64,000 bases of DNA from Pseudoscleropodium purum (lineage: Eukaryota > Streptophyta > Bryopsida > Hypnales > Brachytheciaceae): the NCBI GenBank assembly GCA_963969395.1, contig OZ017798.1:21258173-21322172 (forward strand). Direction: 5' to 3'. The notes beneath the pieces are model-generated. The model was given only the letters and a program-made list of their open reading frames with translations, was not told where the DNA came from and searched no databases. Position 1 is the stretch's first letter. Each line of letters begins with the position of its first letter. This document shows positions 24,955 to 38,449 of this stretch, piece by piece. Made by a program: the position numbers and the translations under genes.

Positions 24955-26237
24955 TTTAGCTAATTTGTTACACTTTGCAATTTAGGATATTTTAGTACTA
25001 TGGAGTATTCATAATTAATGATGTAGAGCTTAAATTATAGTGGGATATTTCCACACTACAGAGGCATGTGCCTACCAAAAAGAACTTCAAAAAACATTAC
25101 TTTAATGTTGTCCACATGCATGCAAACATGGGTCTTTTGCTTGTGCACTTTTGAACAATGAAAATGGTTTTGGCTTCATTCTTTTGATGAAATCTAATTA
25201 CCATCAAGTCCTCACAAATTGATAATTTTTAGATTTTTTGTGTTCATGATTTTTTATTATTATTAATTTATACCTCATTGTATGTATTTTCTATGACAAT
25301 CTATTCATTTTTTTAAATAACACTATTTCACTACTTACAAATATTCATAATACTCAAAATAACACTCTTAGCTATTGATTTTTTTTTATCAATGGTTGAG
25401 ATTGTTCTGTTTTGTAATTCCTTTGTTCCACTAAAAACCTTCAAATCAAGCATAATTATTGTCCCACTAAAAAGCTCTGTTTTTTTATTTTGACCATTGA
25501 GCAAACATTGGCTATGTTGAATGACCTTGTGGGGGCAAGTCGCAAGTGATTAGGGAGCATCCCTCATGTAGCAAGCTTAGCCTTGCCTATGTGAGGCAAT
25601 TTGTACTTGTTGCTTCTTCAAATAGTCATGTTGATAATGATTCAGTGACTACTTTGGTGCTATGAAAATTGTTCATGAAGGGTGCGAAGTTTCCTTGTTG
25701 TGGGTATTTAAGTTGAGGGCAGATATTTCTAGAATTCCATTGTTGCTACCAACCTTTAAATCATCAAGAATGATGAGCTGGCAATGTTTTTGAATGCTAC
25801 TCAAATATGACACTTTCTACATCATTGTTGGATGCCTAAACAACAACACTTAAGCTTGAGATTTTGCATAGATCTAGGGGATGAGTTGTTGGTGTTTGAA
25901 TGCATGTATTACTGGTACAAAGACCAAAAATATAGTTAGTCCCTCATGAGAAAAGTTTTAAAAGGTTATTAGTGGGACAAAGAAAGTAGTATTCATAGTA
26001 CTCGTAGTATTGACCACAGAAACTATAGTTTTGATAAAATGCTACAAAAAATGGACACCCTTTCTTGCAACTACCCCCAACAATAATCATACAATTATTA
26101 TTGACAATTCGTGACAAAAGAACTTTGTGATGAGGTTAATGAAGTTTCTATGTACCTTGAGTTAAACAATGTTTACAAAGAAAAGCAAGAGTAGCTTCCT
26201 CGTGCATGTGTTTTGATGATGTTGGGTGATGAGAAAT
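24955..26237. other. AT-rich intergenic DNA, then 3' flank of copy B
   Basis: No gene recognised. 26130-26237 resembles the 3' flank shared by the dioxygenase copies. The earlier part may be further decayed copia sequence, but I could not show it. Confidence 0.5.
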
Positions 26238-29113
26238 TCAAGCAATTGCAATCTTCTCAAATCCCACCTTAAGCACCCTATTTTGAATCAATATCAAATA
26301 CTCCTTATATGAGACATCTTTGTACTTGCGAGGATGTACTTCATTGACGAGCTTTGCAGGGGTAGAGATGATCTCATAAAGATAGGGATTCTTGAAGAAG
26401 ATGAGTGAGAATCTTGATGTGGTCGAATTCAATGCCACTTGGTGTTGCACGCTACGGTATTGTCCATTGCTCCAAATCTATGCATCAACATCCAATTCAT
26501 AAGATTGGTGAACATATGACAACAATTGTGGGTTTTAAGCCCAAATCTTGAGAAATGGACGTGGAAATAAAATTAAGATGACCTCATAGGTGGCCTATCA
26601 ATAATTCTAGAACATCTCAAGTAGTGACACCAATAATCATGCTCTACAATGATTAATTACTATAAAAAAAATATGTCATTTTATTGATGCATTTTTATTG
26701 ACGTTCCCTTGATTTTATGTTCTATTTGTTGTTATAACTAATATTTTGATGTTACGTTTAATGTCATTGTTAATATAAAAATAGATTGATGTCCAAAAAA
26801 ATGTGCCTATAAAAATTTAGGTTTTTTTTATAGTGAGATAGGATACTAAAGGAGTATTTGTACTTGATGGAAACAATGATATTAGGGAGAGTCCTTAGGT
26901 ACGCCTTGGAGGTATTAGAGTGACTTTTCTAACACCATTCTTTGCACCAAGTGTAAACATATTTAAGTAACCAAGGTTTACTTTGGGAAATTCAATCAAT
27001 TGGAGGATCATTGTTCAGCCCTCCCTCTAATATAGAGAAATATGAGTAGTCCTCTTATTTGTTGATTAAAACCCCAAACGACTCACAACCAATGCATTTA
27101 TGTGAAAGTGAAATTGGCAAAAATCATTTCAAAACAATAATATGCCATGAATAAAAAGGTGATAGATGGAAAATAAAGTTCAAACAAAACACTTCAATGT
27201 CCACATCCATATTATAATACAATTCTAGTATGGGGGACCTTGTGATTTAGATGATGGAACATTCACTAGTGTAGTAAGACAAAGAGAGACTTGATAGCAT
27301 TCAAAATCATGTGACTAATAACACCTTGATACCTTTTAAAAACATCTTTTAGTTTTTCAATTCTCAAAAATAGGTTTGCTTAGTATATATCGAGAATAGG
27401 TTGGATTTTAATCTACACTTCCTTAATTTTTACTAATTCCAAACTTGTTGAAACAGAAGTGCAATCTTCATTATTTCTATTCCAAGACTGAAGGAAATTA
27501 TCCCCCAATCATTGCTCAATGGGGTATATGCTAAAATACTTAACATTGTCCGAGATAGGTGACACACGAAAAGAAAACATGCAAATGACCAAACCCTAAT
27601 TCAAGGGGAAGCAAGCTAGCCAAGCAGTAACTTACCTGCAGCATGTCCCCGACGTTGACGACGAGGGTGCCGACCTCGGGCTTCACCGCCAGCCACTTGC
27701 CGTCTTTCAGCAGCTGCAGTCCCGGATACTCTTGATACAAAATCGCAAGGCTATGGGGGTCGGTGTGGACTCGAATACCGCGAGCGAGGTCGGGTCGAGG
27801 ACATGGCGGGTAATGCGCGGCGGAGAAGTGCCCAGACGTACTGTCATGGGACGCCTTGAATTTCTGGGATGAGTCTCCGGCTATCCCTTCGCTCAGCAAC
27901 CCAATCAGTCGATGCGACAGGGAGTCCATGTGCTCCATGTATTGCAACAGATCCTGGCTGCGCCATAGCCACTCCGAACCAGTCGGAAACAAACCTTCAA
28001 TTGGACAGCAGTCGAGTAGAGCATCGATCCGCTGGACAGACCTGGCGAAAACGAAATGTGACCACGTCCTATCTGAAATGTAGAGGAACCCAGTGCACTT
28101 ACAGTATCTATCCAAAGATCAGTGAGATCTTCACCTTTGGGGAATAAAATTATTAGACCCTAAGATAGACAGCATGCACCTGCAGCCAAGTAACTTTCTC
28201 ACAATTGAATCCGTCATTAATTATAATGTATGAAGATCTCAAAGAGAAAATAACAATCGATTCCTGAAGAAGCAATTGTGAGAACTCACCCTTCTCGTAC
28301 ACCAAAAAGACTCCAAGTTCCGGATTCACCAGAGACCATCTGTGATGATTCTACGTGAGCTTAGCGAGTGGACTCTTGTTATGTTCAAGGATGTTAAGGT
28401 TACGCAAAAATAATCTGGATTCGTAAGGAAAGGCAGCTGCTCAAAAATGTTGTGAGGGGAGGAAAACGGTGATTCCTTATCCTGGAAGACGAAATTCTGT
28501 GGTACGTAGGGTTTCCACTTCTGGAACCTCCACAGTTCAAACTAATCGAAATTCGGAAAACTTAAAATTCGGGAAACAGCGCAAGTGCAAGGCGATGCTT
28601 ACAATTCAAGTGGTTCATTATATACCTGACTTGTCCATCATCCTCTCGCCATACCTGCTCCGCCAACGCTTGCAGCGCATTGCCTTCTCTTTCAAAGTTG
28701 AGTCTCTCCGACCAACAAAGATGTCGACCATCCGCATCCACAATCAAATTCCCGGGGGTATACCCCTCGAAATTTCTCGGATAGTCCGACTTCACCCGCA
28801 TCTTCTCCTCGATGGGCCTCGCGAAGAACTTCTCCATATGCGCCATAGTATTCTGAATGACCTCGTGGGGAACTCCATGGTTCACCACCTTGAAGAACCC
28901 CCACGTCTCCGCAGCCCGAACCAACTTCGCCATCACTTCCTCATGGGACCCTGCACCATCGAGGTCGGCCAAGTCGATGACAGGAAACTGATTCTCAGCA
29001 GTGAAGTTGTCGAAGGGAGTGTCGTATCGAAGTGCCTCAGGGAGCACGAACTCTTGTAAGCAGTGATGGTGGTCGATTGGGAAGGCCTGGTGCTGGACAT
29101 CAGGAGCTGCCAT
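26238..29113 (-). CDS. 2-oxoglutarate-dependent dioxygenase, copy B
   Basis: Same enzyme family as copy A. Exon 1 is 29113-28626 (ATG in CACCATGG context, MAAPDVQHQAF, FPVIDLADLDG, WGFFKVVNHGVP). Exon 2 is 28041-27636 (LFPTGSEWLWRSQD, YPPCPRPDLA, RVHTD ligands, GDMLQ, then CAG|GTAAGT). Exon 3 is 26477-26238 (IWSNGQYRSVQHQV with the iron His, SRFS, ending KIAIA). The CAG|GTATAT donor at 28626 joins exon 2 in frame, giving 377 residues. Exon 2 is 406 nt here against 408 in A and E (a 6-nt loss and a 4-nt gain relative to them), so copy B cannot use the other donor without meeting a stop. The Arg normally following the iron His is Gln. Exon 3 is AT-richer than exons 1-2. Intron 2 contains a palindromic element at about 26658-26838. 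Likely functional, substrate unknown. Confidence 0.8.
26658..26838. mobile_element. Palindromic miniature element, CACTA-like ends
   Basis: The left end reads ACTATAAAAAAAATATG and the right end, reversed, CACTATAAAAAAAACC. The centre (GATGTTACGTTTAATGTC) resembles the centres of the elements at 34862-35075 and 56673-56840. It lies within intron 2 of copy B. The target duplication is not resolved. Confidence 0.55.
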
Positions 29114-31932
29114 GGTGGAAGAAGGTGGCGACGGCGATAATGGTATCAAATTGCTAGCAAACATGTATACTGTGGGGATCGAGGTGATCAGATCTACACA
29201 GAGCGAGAGTGGAGGATGGATGGCTATGGCGGTTGCAAGGTGTGGGGTTGCGTTTGAGAAAGGGCAGAATCTGAAGGCGTCATCAGTGGCAGGATGGCGT
29301 CCAATGATCACAGTATGATGAATTTTATATCTTGCAGATTTTTTCGGAGGTTGTACTTTGTGAGTTGAACTGTGATGATCGAGTGATGGCATGCTGACGC
29401 ACTTGATTGTACAAAGAACCTCGTTCTCCGCAGTATGCAAGGATTGTGCCACGAGACCGCAATCGACCGAAGTACGAGCGGAAGTTTGTGCACTTGCAAA
29501 AGATTCCAAAAGACCGTTCCCACCTGGCGTTTGGAAACAACTTAATCTCATGATTCCAAATTCTATGAGAGGGCTAACCCATTGTAGACAGAAGAATTAC
29601 ATCGTGCCCAATTTGGTAACAACCTTCCTGCAAATGACGAGCTTTGATAACCCTATCAAATCCTCTAGCTTTCAATTTTCATAGAAAGTTGAAACCATGG
29701 CGGGCCACATCTAATTCTGTAATGGATTGCAGCACAAGACCTTCAACTATGGCTTGCTTTAACGATCCATTTCATACAAATAGCATGCATTTCTCCACCC
29801 ACAGCTTTCAAGACAGAATCAATCATCAGGGAACAAACTCAGATTGTCTAATACCGAATGGATGCATAGCCAAAGTCAAACCTGAGGTGACGGGTTGAAA
29901 ATCGTTCATAGTTGCAAATTGATGTCAATACGGGTCTCTCTAAAATCAGTCCAAATTCCAAGTTCGCTGAACCTCTCCCTGACAGCCAACCCAGCATGCA
30001 AGCATCCACAGTTCTGGGTAATATGGCAAGATCATAATATTAGGGCTTCGAAAAGCTTAGGTTTGATCCTGCTAAACCCTCACCAATTCTCACCTTCTAT
30101 ACACTTTGCAACTGATGCTCAGATTGTGAAGAATCCAATGAATCTCTCAGCATGCAACAATTTCGAAGTAACCAAGCTCACAATCCTGTGGAAGCGAATC
30201 CCTGCGGATCGTCGTAGCTTACCCTGTTCTATGCAATGCAAGTCCTGAGGAATGTGGTAATTTTTTGCCCTCTGTAATGCAATTCCCAAGGGATGTAATA
30301 AGTTTACTCCTCCGATCGATCTACTGTACTGGACTGCCAAGGGTTGTAAGATTCAAGGAAATAGCCATGGCTGTCCGATCAGTCCGAGTGCAACTCCATC
30401 GATCGATTACTTGTATCGGTGTTCGTTCTATTTGGATATTCTAGCCTACACTGCCTTGATCAGATTTTCAGGTTTGATTCCTAAGCAAAGATTTCAGGGT
30501 GCTTGATTCGCCTCTAATTCAGATTGATACGGACTGGGCTGTGAGTCCTGTCTGGGCTGCGAGCTTCGAATTCCAAGTCCTTGACTCACTCGGTTCCTCT
30601 ATTTCACTAGCAATCAGTAACGAACAGTCCTTCGTCACCAGAATTCTCCGCGTTGTGACTGAAAACGCAAACAATTTTGAACCCACCAAGCGGCAGTGGC
30701 GGAGTTTGAAAGGCAGAGAAATTCTCGTGTAGAGGGCCATGGCCAGCAAAGCGTCGGTCAAGCTACTCTGGAGGTCAATAAATTAAGGTACTTGGGAAGA
30801 ATCCAATCGACTTCAAGTGCTTGTGACCAGATCATGAGCAAGTTTCACCAATCGGGGCGCCGACATCAGCGACTTTGGGAGTTTGAGATATTTTAAATCA
30901 CGGTTCTGTGTTCGATTTTGAAATGGGATCATAAATTGACATACTGTATGACCTTCCAAAGACGCTGGGGGTGTTTCTCCACCTGCAGTGAAAATTACAG
31001 GAATGCGGGCATGAATGTCTACTCCAGTCGCTTCACCAGGCCATAGTTTCCACTTTTTTTTGCTCTTGGATTTGGCCCAGAGACGCGTGATTGCAATCAT
31101 GAAATAGATTCCATGATGTTTTCATGGGAAGAGTCTGGTCGTTTGAATTTTGGAAGCCCACGTCCTGTGGAGTCCATTCACGAACTCTCTATGTGAAACA
31201 TTCTGGAGCAAAGTTGGGACAACTCACCGTTGCCCACAGTGAAATTCAAATTGAAAAGGATTTCCATCACTGTAGAGAACTAGATCACATTGAGTACTCG
31301 ACCCAAGGAACACCCGCTTACACAAATGCATTTCAAAGACAAACGTCACTGCATCGTTATTAAATTTGTCAAATTGAGGGCAAATGTAGTGTTCCCAAGT
31401 TGGACGATAGCACTGGTGCGAACTCACACTGACGACGTTGTTGGAAGTCTGAAGCCTAGACTTTCCGGTCAACTTGGAAAGATTTGATCTCCACAGATTT
31501 GTCTAGATATGAAATCCTGAATGATTGTACCCAAAGCCATCCCTCCAAAGCTAACTCCCAAAAATCACTCTTAGTTGCATATGTTAGAAAGCTTAAATTT
31601 CTGCAAATAGCTTGTATCCACTAATATACAGTCTCCATTCACCACACAGATGACTTTGAACCATTTCCTAGGTAAAACAATCTAGAAACTTGCACCATCT
31701 TAAACTTTGCACATTTATTTTCTATTTACTTAAACATCAACTCCAAAAAACTGAACGTCAATAGAGTGAAGTATCTTCTCACTTACCACAAATCAAAGCT
31801 CACATGTCGACTTTACTGTACTTATAAGGTTGGTGGAGTCTCTATCAAACTTGAGTTAAACAATATTTACAAAGAACAGCAGGAGAAGCTCTCACATGCT
31901 TGTTTTTTTAGCGATACTGGGATATGAAAAAT
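29114..31932. other. 5' flank of copy B running into 3' flank of copy C
   Basis: Intergenic DNA duplicated at 44895-48110 (between copies D and E), with conserved order and many short indels; 30930-31930 also matches 10745-11800. Open frames here show no domain and are not conserved between the duplicates. Confidence 0.75.
29321..29331 (-). promoter_or_regulatory. TATA box of copy B
   Basis: GATATAAAATT on the minus strand about 210 bp upstream of the ATG. The equivalent position in copies C, D and E reads GATATATAAT. Confidence 0.6.
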
Positions 31933-32820
31933 TCAAGCAATTGTAATCTTCTCAAGGAGATGCCCGGCCTTGGCCCCTCCCATTGCTGATTAGCATCATA
32001 TATTCATTCCAGGATACATCTTTGTACTTGCGTGGATGCGCTTCATCAACCAGCTCCGCAGGAGAGGAGATGACCTCATCAAGGCGCGGATTCTTGAAGA
32101 AGATGAGCGAGAATCTGGCCGTGGTGGAATTCAATGCCACTCGGTGCTGCACGCTGCGATATCGCTTATTGCTCCAAATCTGTACAACAACACCCAGTTG
32201 ATGAGGTTGGTGGGCACAGGACAACAATTGTGGTTTTCAGACCCAAATTTTGAGAAGTGGATGCGCAAACAGAATGAGCCGACAACCTCACGAGTGGCTC
32301 ATTCAAGCGGAAGCTAGCTAGTCAAGTAGTACCTGCAGCATGTCCCCGACGTTGACGATGAGAGTGCCGACCTCGGGCTTCACCGCCAGCTACTTGCCGT
32401 CTTTCAGCAGCTGCAGTCCCGGGTACTCCTGATACAAAATCGATAGGCTGTGGCCGTCGGTGTGGGCTCGAAGGCCGTAACTGCTCGGCATGTCGGGCTT
32501 CACCCGCATCTTCTCCTCGATGGGCCTCGCGAAGAACTTCTCTATATGCGCCATGATCTTCTGAATGACCTCGTGGGGGACCCCAAGGTTCACCACCTTG
32601 AAGAACCCCCACGTCTCCGCAGCCCGAACCAACTTCGTTATCACTTCCTCATGGACCTTGCACGATCAAGGTCCGCCAAGTCGATGACAAAAAACTGATA
32701 CTCAGCAGCGAAGGTGTAGAAGGGAATGTCGTGTCGAAGCGACTTGGGGAGCACAAACTCTTGTAAGGAGTGATGGTGGTCGACTGCGAAGGTCTGGTGC
32801 TGGACATCAGGAGCTGCCAT
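31933..32820 (-). pseudogene. 2-oxoglutarate-dependent dioxygenase, copy C, broken
   Basis: Starts at ATG 32820 (MAAPDVQHQTF) but shifts frame after LADLDRA near 32660. Exon 1 is then fused directly to exon 2: DMPSSY runs straight into GLRAHTDGH, because about 0.67 kb containing the end of exon 1, intron 1 and the start of exon 2 has been deleted. A TAG replaces the Trp codon after LKDGK (near 32393). The HGVP histidine is Leu. Exon 3 (start near 32175) is almost intact with QHRV and ARFS, but an extra G in a G-run near 31973 shifts the last residues to an early stop at 31952. Several independent lesions, so non-functional. Confidence 0.93.
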
Positions 32821-33037
32821 GCTGGAAGAAGGTGGCGATGGCAACAATGGTATCGATCAATTCAAAACCAGAAAACGTGTATACAATGGGGATCGATGCG
32901 ATCTGATCTAGATAGAGCGAGAGTGGAGGATGGATGGCTGTCGCGGTTGCGAAGCGTCGGGTTGCGTTGGGTAAGGGCAGAATGTCAAGGCGTCATCAGT
33001 GGCAGGCCGGATGACGTCCAATGATTACAGTATGAGG

Positions 33038-33048
33038 AATTATATATC
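33038..33048 (-). promoter_or_regulatory. TATA box of pseudogene C
   Basis: GATATATAAT on the minus strand, at the same place as in copies D and E relative to a GGATGACGTCCAATGATTAC block that contains an ACGT core. Confidence 0.55.
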
Positions 33049-33984
33049 TTGCGGAATTTGTTGCAGGTTGGACTTTAGGCTGTGAGTTAGACTTTGATGA
33101 TCGAGTGATTGCATGCTGACGCACTTGTTTTAGCAAAGAACGTCGTTCTCCGCAGTATGCGAGGATCGTGCGATGAGACCGCGATTGACCAAGACAAGAG
33201 CGGAATTTCGTGCACTTGCGAAAGACTCCAGAAGGACCGTTCCCACCTCGCGTGTGGAAACAACTGGTTTTAAAACAAAATACTCCGACCCAGTTCGGAG
33301 AAGATGGTAGAATTTCTGAAAAGGTTGCTGGTTCCGGCTTGGCAAAATGATGACTTCTAATATATATCTTTTGTTTGAACATGGCTCAACTTGTTGAGTC
33401 TAATCATCCAGTACTTTTATATCAACTAAAATTTTCATCTTCCACTGTCGGACTCCACTTGCAGCTTCGCAACTGTGAATTTCTGAAACCGCCTTGTTGT
33501 ATCCTACTCCGAGATCTTGCTCGTAACCGGTTTCTTGCAGCACCCTCCAAATCTTGGGGTGTTCAATACTTCAATACTTCAATTTCAATTTGGTGTGCTC
33601 GATTTGAATTTACTTCATCTTGCTCTGCTTGTGAGCTCTTCTCGATCAAACCTCTTCTGTCGTGCCTCAACTCCGGCCTGAAGTGGATATACTGAACTTG
33701 TCGCATAATTGTGATCGTCTCATTGTGATTTTTAACTAGGATTGCGAAACCCCCCTCTTTGCTGTGTGTAATGGCTCACGTCCAGGCTGTTAATTTGTGG
33801 TCATGGTACGACTTCATTGAGCAAGGTAGCTTTACTTGAGAGAGACGGACCTCAACACCAAAAATTCAAGGTTTTGAGAATTCGATCAGATCTGCTCCCA
33901 TCTACACAATCAGACAATTGCATGCCCACTGCGGTTAACAACAGAGGCAGCACAGTAGAACATCCATAAGGTCATAGCCTGAGG

Positions 33985-34090
33985 TACCGACCATTGCTCC
34001 AAATCTGAGCATCAACACCCAGTTGATGACATCGATGAGCATATGACAAACAATTGTGGGTTTAATTTAGATCCAGATCTTGAGAGATGG
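33985..34090 (-). pseudogene. Relic of a dioxygenase exon 3/intron 2 boundary
   Basis: On the minus strand this reads the exon 3 start (ATTTGGAGCAATGGTCGGTA, the IWSNGRY codons decayed) preceded by the intron 2 end shared with A and E (CCAGTTGATGA, GACAAACAATTGTGGGTTT, GATCTTGAGAGATGGACGCT). The rest of the exon is missing. Confidence 0.7.
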
Positions 34091-34402
34091 ACGCTACAGT
34101 TCACCACTACTGGAAAAGTGTTACCGTAAAATCTTAGGCAATAGATTCATAAATATGAAGAAGCTATACAGTCACCACCTCAGTTTCTGATCATCTACCA
34201 ATAAACTCTAACTTAGCTCTTGGATCATAACTTCAGCACACAGTATCCATACGATACATTCTCTGATGTGTTAAAATTCCAACAGAATTGGAAGGCAGTA
34301 ATGTCAATCTTGCGAACTGTGAAAATTTTTTTATCAATCTGAAAACTTGACCTACTGATCTGATACTACATGAAAGAAAAATAAGATTAAGTCCTAGACA
34401 AC

Positions 34403-37400
34403 ATCTCGATTTTGACCCCCCATTGTATACAAAATTGCACATGTATTTTGTATTAGCTCTGGAAGGATGTGGCCCCCAATGATCAATGTAATCACCAAAA
34501 TACTTTGATTATTAGACCAATAAGTGCATTCTTTGTTTCTACAATTAATAGCAAAGTCATCCATCCATCAAACCTTTTAGATCCACAATATCCTCATAAC
34601 ATCCTTATGAGGTAAGCTATCAGTTTCAATAGAGAGAAGTGTTTTGCACACTTAGCTCAAACCAAAGTTCCCTAGAATCAATGGAGTCTCTACCCATTGG
34701 AGTCATATGACTAGATCTGTCTTATCATTTGCTTTCTCCAATGCACTAATATCTAAAAATCTTTAACATTTAAGGTTCAAATTCGTCTGGATTGAGATTA
34801 TGCTAGGAAATGGCAATGTAGGCTAGTCCATGGAGAACAACACCAAGTCAATACCTCTTTCCACTAAAAGGAGCCTGTGTTTTCTTGGATTTTAGCATGT
34901 CTAAGTTGACAAATTTTCTAGATATCCAATGTGACAAATCGTGTTTTTGTGTCAACAATTACGTTCACTATAACATGAAGATGTTACAGTGAACATAATT
35001 GTTGACATAAAAACACAACTTGTTATATTAGATGTCTAAAAAAATCGGTCAACTTAAACACAAGTTTCTTCTAATGTTCACTGCAAACATGCTTGGTCCT
35101 TCATAGCATTCTTCACCAACTGTACAAGGTTCCTTGTTAAATTGAAGCAAACCTACTTATTATCCCAACGAGGTAGCCAAAATTCTGTAGCTACTACAAG
35201 ATGTCTTTGGGACTCATGATCACTGTAGAATTTTATGAAACTCTCTAGCACTGCTTCTATGCAGATTTGTTATCACTGCAACAGCCTCAATCACACTCAA
35301 TTAGAGAGTGGCTTGACTAGGTTGTCCATGTACTTTCAAACCTGATACAGTGTATATTTTCCTCATCTGGATTTCTTCAATGCAACTTGCATAGAATAGA
35401 AAAGAAAAGCGTGACTGTGATCAAGGATCACTAATTTCTCACTTGGATTATAAGATCGAAGCCACGTCACATGTCTCCTTTGGAAACATCTGAAGAGGAA
35501 AAAAAAAAAATTAATTCAGGACTTCACTACTTCACTGGGAGTTAGAAATCAAGCCTTCATCGAAGAATAATTATTTTAATGCGACTTTTAAATTGAATTC
35601 GGGAAGCCATCCCCGACCAGCTTCACATTCTCTTCCCCTTCAAAAAATTCTCATTCAATCCAGATTTGGTTACTTGTGTGAAGCAGACTCAACTAATTAA
35701 TTACTAGGACCAGCTACTCCCTAACCCCTTTTTTCCCTGCTCCAATTTTTATCCAGGTTTATAATTATAATTTGGGGAGACTTGAGGTACACACTAACTG
35801 AGTGCGAACCCACGTATAATTAAAGCAATAACATATTAACTTAGAAAACAACATTTGGATCGTGTTTCAACTTCTGGGCAGTGGGTTAATTCCAATCCAC
35901 ACCGATCATTCCCAATATTGTATTTCTAAAGTTTTTAACGTCACCATTTGTCTTGACAAGTTTGCATCACTGCAAGCCCCTCTTGAGACAACGCGTTTTT
36001 GAGAGAACAATCCCCCAAAATAGAACTTTCAGATGTTGTAACCTTCTGGGTAGTTAGTGTAAGAAACACATCCGAGTGCTGTTGTTCAATAATTGAAAAT
36101 ATTGAGAGTTTTCTGATGTCACTCTGAGTCTGAAAACCATACTTTGGTGTACAAAATTAGAATTTCGGTGTTGACACCAAAGAGCAAGGCAACTCAAATT
36201 GTGAAGCTTACAAACATGCTGGTGGTAGCAGTTTGGGAAAGTAACCATACCCCCTCCCTGGTGCATTCAATGGGAGTTTATAAAGGTATGATTCAAGTTT
36301 CACATAGTTGATATTTTCACATGGATTGCATTAGTATTTTAAATTTATATACTGTTGTTACTTGTTTCAATTTGGTGATAGTTACTAATTAATGAATTGA
36401 AACGTTTACAGCAGAGGTTGCCATTGATCATCTGTTCCTTTCTTCTTGGAAAGGATCCATCTATAAGTTGCATCCATCCAGCACAAGACAACATCAAAAA
36501 AGACATTCTACAAGATTATGGTGTTTTGGATGATGTAATTGTTTGTAAGCAATTTGAGCAGGCATGGGGACCACAATCAAGTTCAGAACTTGGCCTCCAA
36601 AGTAGAGTGTCAAGAAGATTTCGAGATGCTAAAGGCTATATAAAAAAAATCATGAAGGATAATTCCTAAGCCCCCTACCAATGAAACAATTGAGGTGAAA
36701 GCCACTTAGAGAAGCGAACTTGCTAAGATGCATGAAGGTACATTATTCCATGTCTAATATGTAACCTATTGTCTTTTTGTAATATGACCAATAATGTGTT
36801 TGATTTCATAGCCAAGTTCACCATAAATTTAGAACTCTATTTGCCATTATTGTTTTTGTAAACAAAAATTTATCTTAGAATTTAGCCACCCACATTATAA
36901 GCTTAGTACAAGGTAAGTTACTACCAACTTAGTACAAGGTAGCTATTGCTTGTGCACAATTTTCAAAAGGATGGTTTATTTTATTTTTTGAGATTTTTAT
37001 TGGCATGAGGTATGGTGGTTAATCTCTAGTTTGGTTTAAAATTAATGACTATTACCTTTGGACACTAATAAGACATGTGGATGTTTTATACAATTACCTT
37101 TTGACACTATCAATAAGAGATGAGAGGTGAGTATGCTTGAAATAGATAGAATAAACAATTCAAAAAGGTTCCATTATTATATTGATTTTTTTAAAAATAA
37201 TCATATTGAATTTTCATCCAAAATTTGTCTTCTTAGTTGGTCCAAGTGCTATGAAGTTGAATAAGAATCACTATATTAAATGAAGATTTCAATTACACAT
37301 ATATTGTTGTAAGAATGTAAGTTGTTTTTTATTGTTTCTTTTTGTTATTTTTGTTCTTTCTACAAGAATGTTTTTTAAATATTAATACATTGTAATTGTT

Positions 37401-38449
37401 TTGGAGGACGCTTAGCGTTCTAGTGTGGATTCAGAAGATCCATATGGATCAGATGCAATATATGGAGCAACATGAAAAGTGATGATAGGCTCCAAGTATC
37501 CCAAAAATGAAGTGGTGAAACTCCTATTGAATCAGAAAACATTCTTTGTTTTGTATATGCTATAAGTATGTTATAACAACATTTTATCCTTCACATTTTT
37601 TTGGACTTGAAATAGATTTAATTCTTATTGTTTGCATTCACATTTGTATCTAAACATTCAAGAATGGTAAACTTGTTACAATGTTTTGCCTATGAGTAGA
37701 CTTTACAATGTTCAATACTAATTACTAAATCTATTGGCTTTATTGACTTATTTGCTATGATATTGTCCTATTTTCTAGATGGAGTTGGCCATGGCAGATT
37801 GGAATTTGAGAAAAGGGGATTACAAAGAGCATGAAGCCAAAATGATCAAAATATAAGATCATTTGTAGGAATGTGCTCCTTTCATAAAGTGTGTGAAGAT
37901 CATTGATCTTCCTTTTGCATCACTAGTTTATGGTAGTGGATGAAGTAGTGACTCTCTTCAGATGTAGTGTTTTGGATTGTACTTTATAGGTCTGTAGTAA
38001 GACAACAATTACCATTTTTATAATACATATATGTATGTACAAACCTCTTGAATTGACCATGATTTCTAAAGAGAACAACCTTTGAACAAATTGAGTTTTG
38101 AATTTGAAACTATTCACTATTGAATTGTGTGACAATGTAGTATATAGTTGTTACCATTAGATTTCTTTAGTTTAGTATTAAATGCTTGTTGAATGAATAA
38201 TGGAATGTTGTAACAATGTAGTATATATTTGTTATAATTTTATAAATTAGTATTAATTTCTTGTTGAATTGACAATGTGATGTTTTCAAATGCAATATGA
38301 TAGCATCAAAATAATTAGTAGTTTTTCATCAATAAATTGATAATGTTACTAATTCTATTGTAATGACATCAATGAACATCAAAGTAGTGGAGTCAATACT
38401 ATTTTAGTGCACCACTTGCATTGCCTCCACTAGGATCATAATTCCAAAT
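34403..38449. other. About 4 kb present in the B-C block but absent from the D-E block
   Basis: The alignment of the flank of C with that of E is interrupted at GTCCTAGACA (34402) and resumes at GTACCTTGGAACTC (38450); in the other block the two are adjacent near 52710. The inserted DNA is AT-rich, contains a palindromic element (34862-35075) and an unidentified 90-codon open frame (36397-36669, plus). No terminal repeats or target duplication were found, so it may be a decayed mobile element or the product of a deletion in the other block. Confidence 0.6.
34862..35075. mobile_element. Long palindromic miniature element, CACTA-like ends
   Basis: Arms at 34901-34975 and 34983-35058 are inverted copies around a 6-7 bp centre (TGAAGA). 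Weaker outer arms (CACTAAAAGGAGCCTGTGT; the other end reversed gives CATTAGAAGAAACTTGTGT) extend the element. It shares its centre and ends with 56673-56840. Confidence 0.7.

Larger units (their letters stand above)
32821..34402. other. 5' flank of copy C (duplicated at copy E)
   Basis: Closely matches 51115-52700 in order and content, including the TATA region, and ends with a relic of another dioxygenase exon 3 at about 33985-34090. No open gene. Confidence 0.75.

Noticed and set aside
28562..29551. 329-codon minus-strand frame suggesting a longer N-terminus for copy B
   Set aside because: The extra upstream part crosses the conserved TATA region and is not open in copies C-E. The conserved start is the ATG at 29113 in a good context.
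36397..36669. 90-codon plus-strand frame inside the 4-kb segment
   Set aside because: No recognisable transposase or other motif; surrounding DNA is AT-rich without splice evidence.
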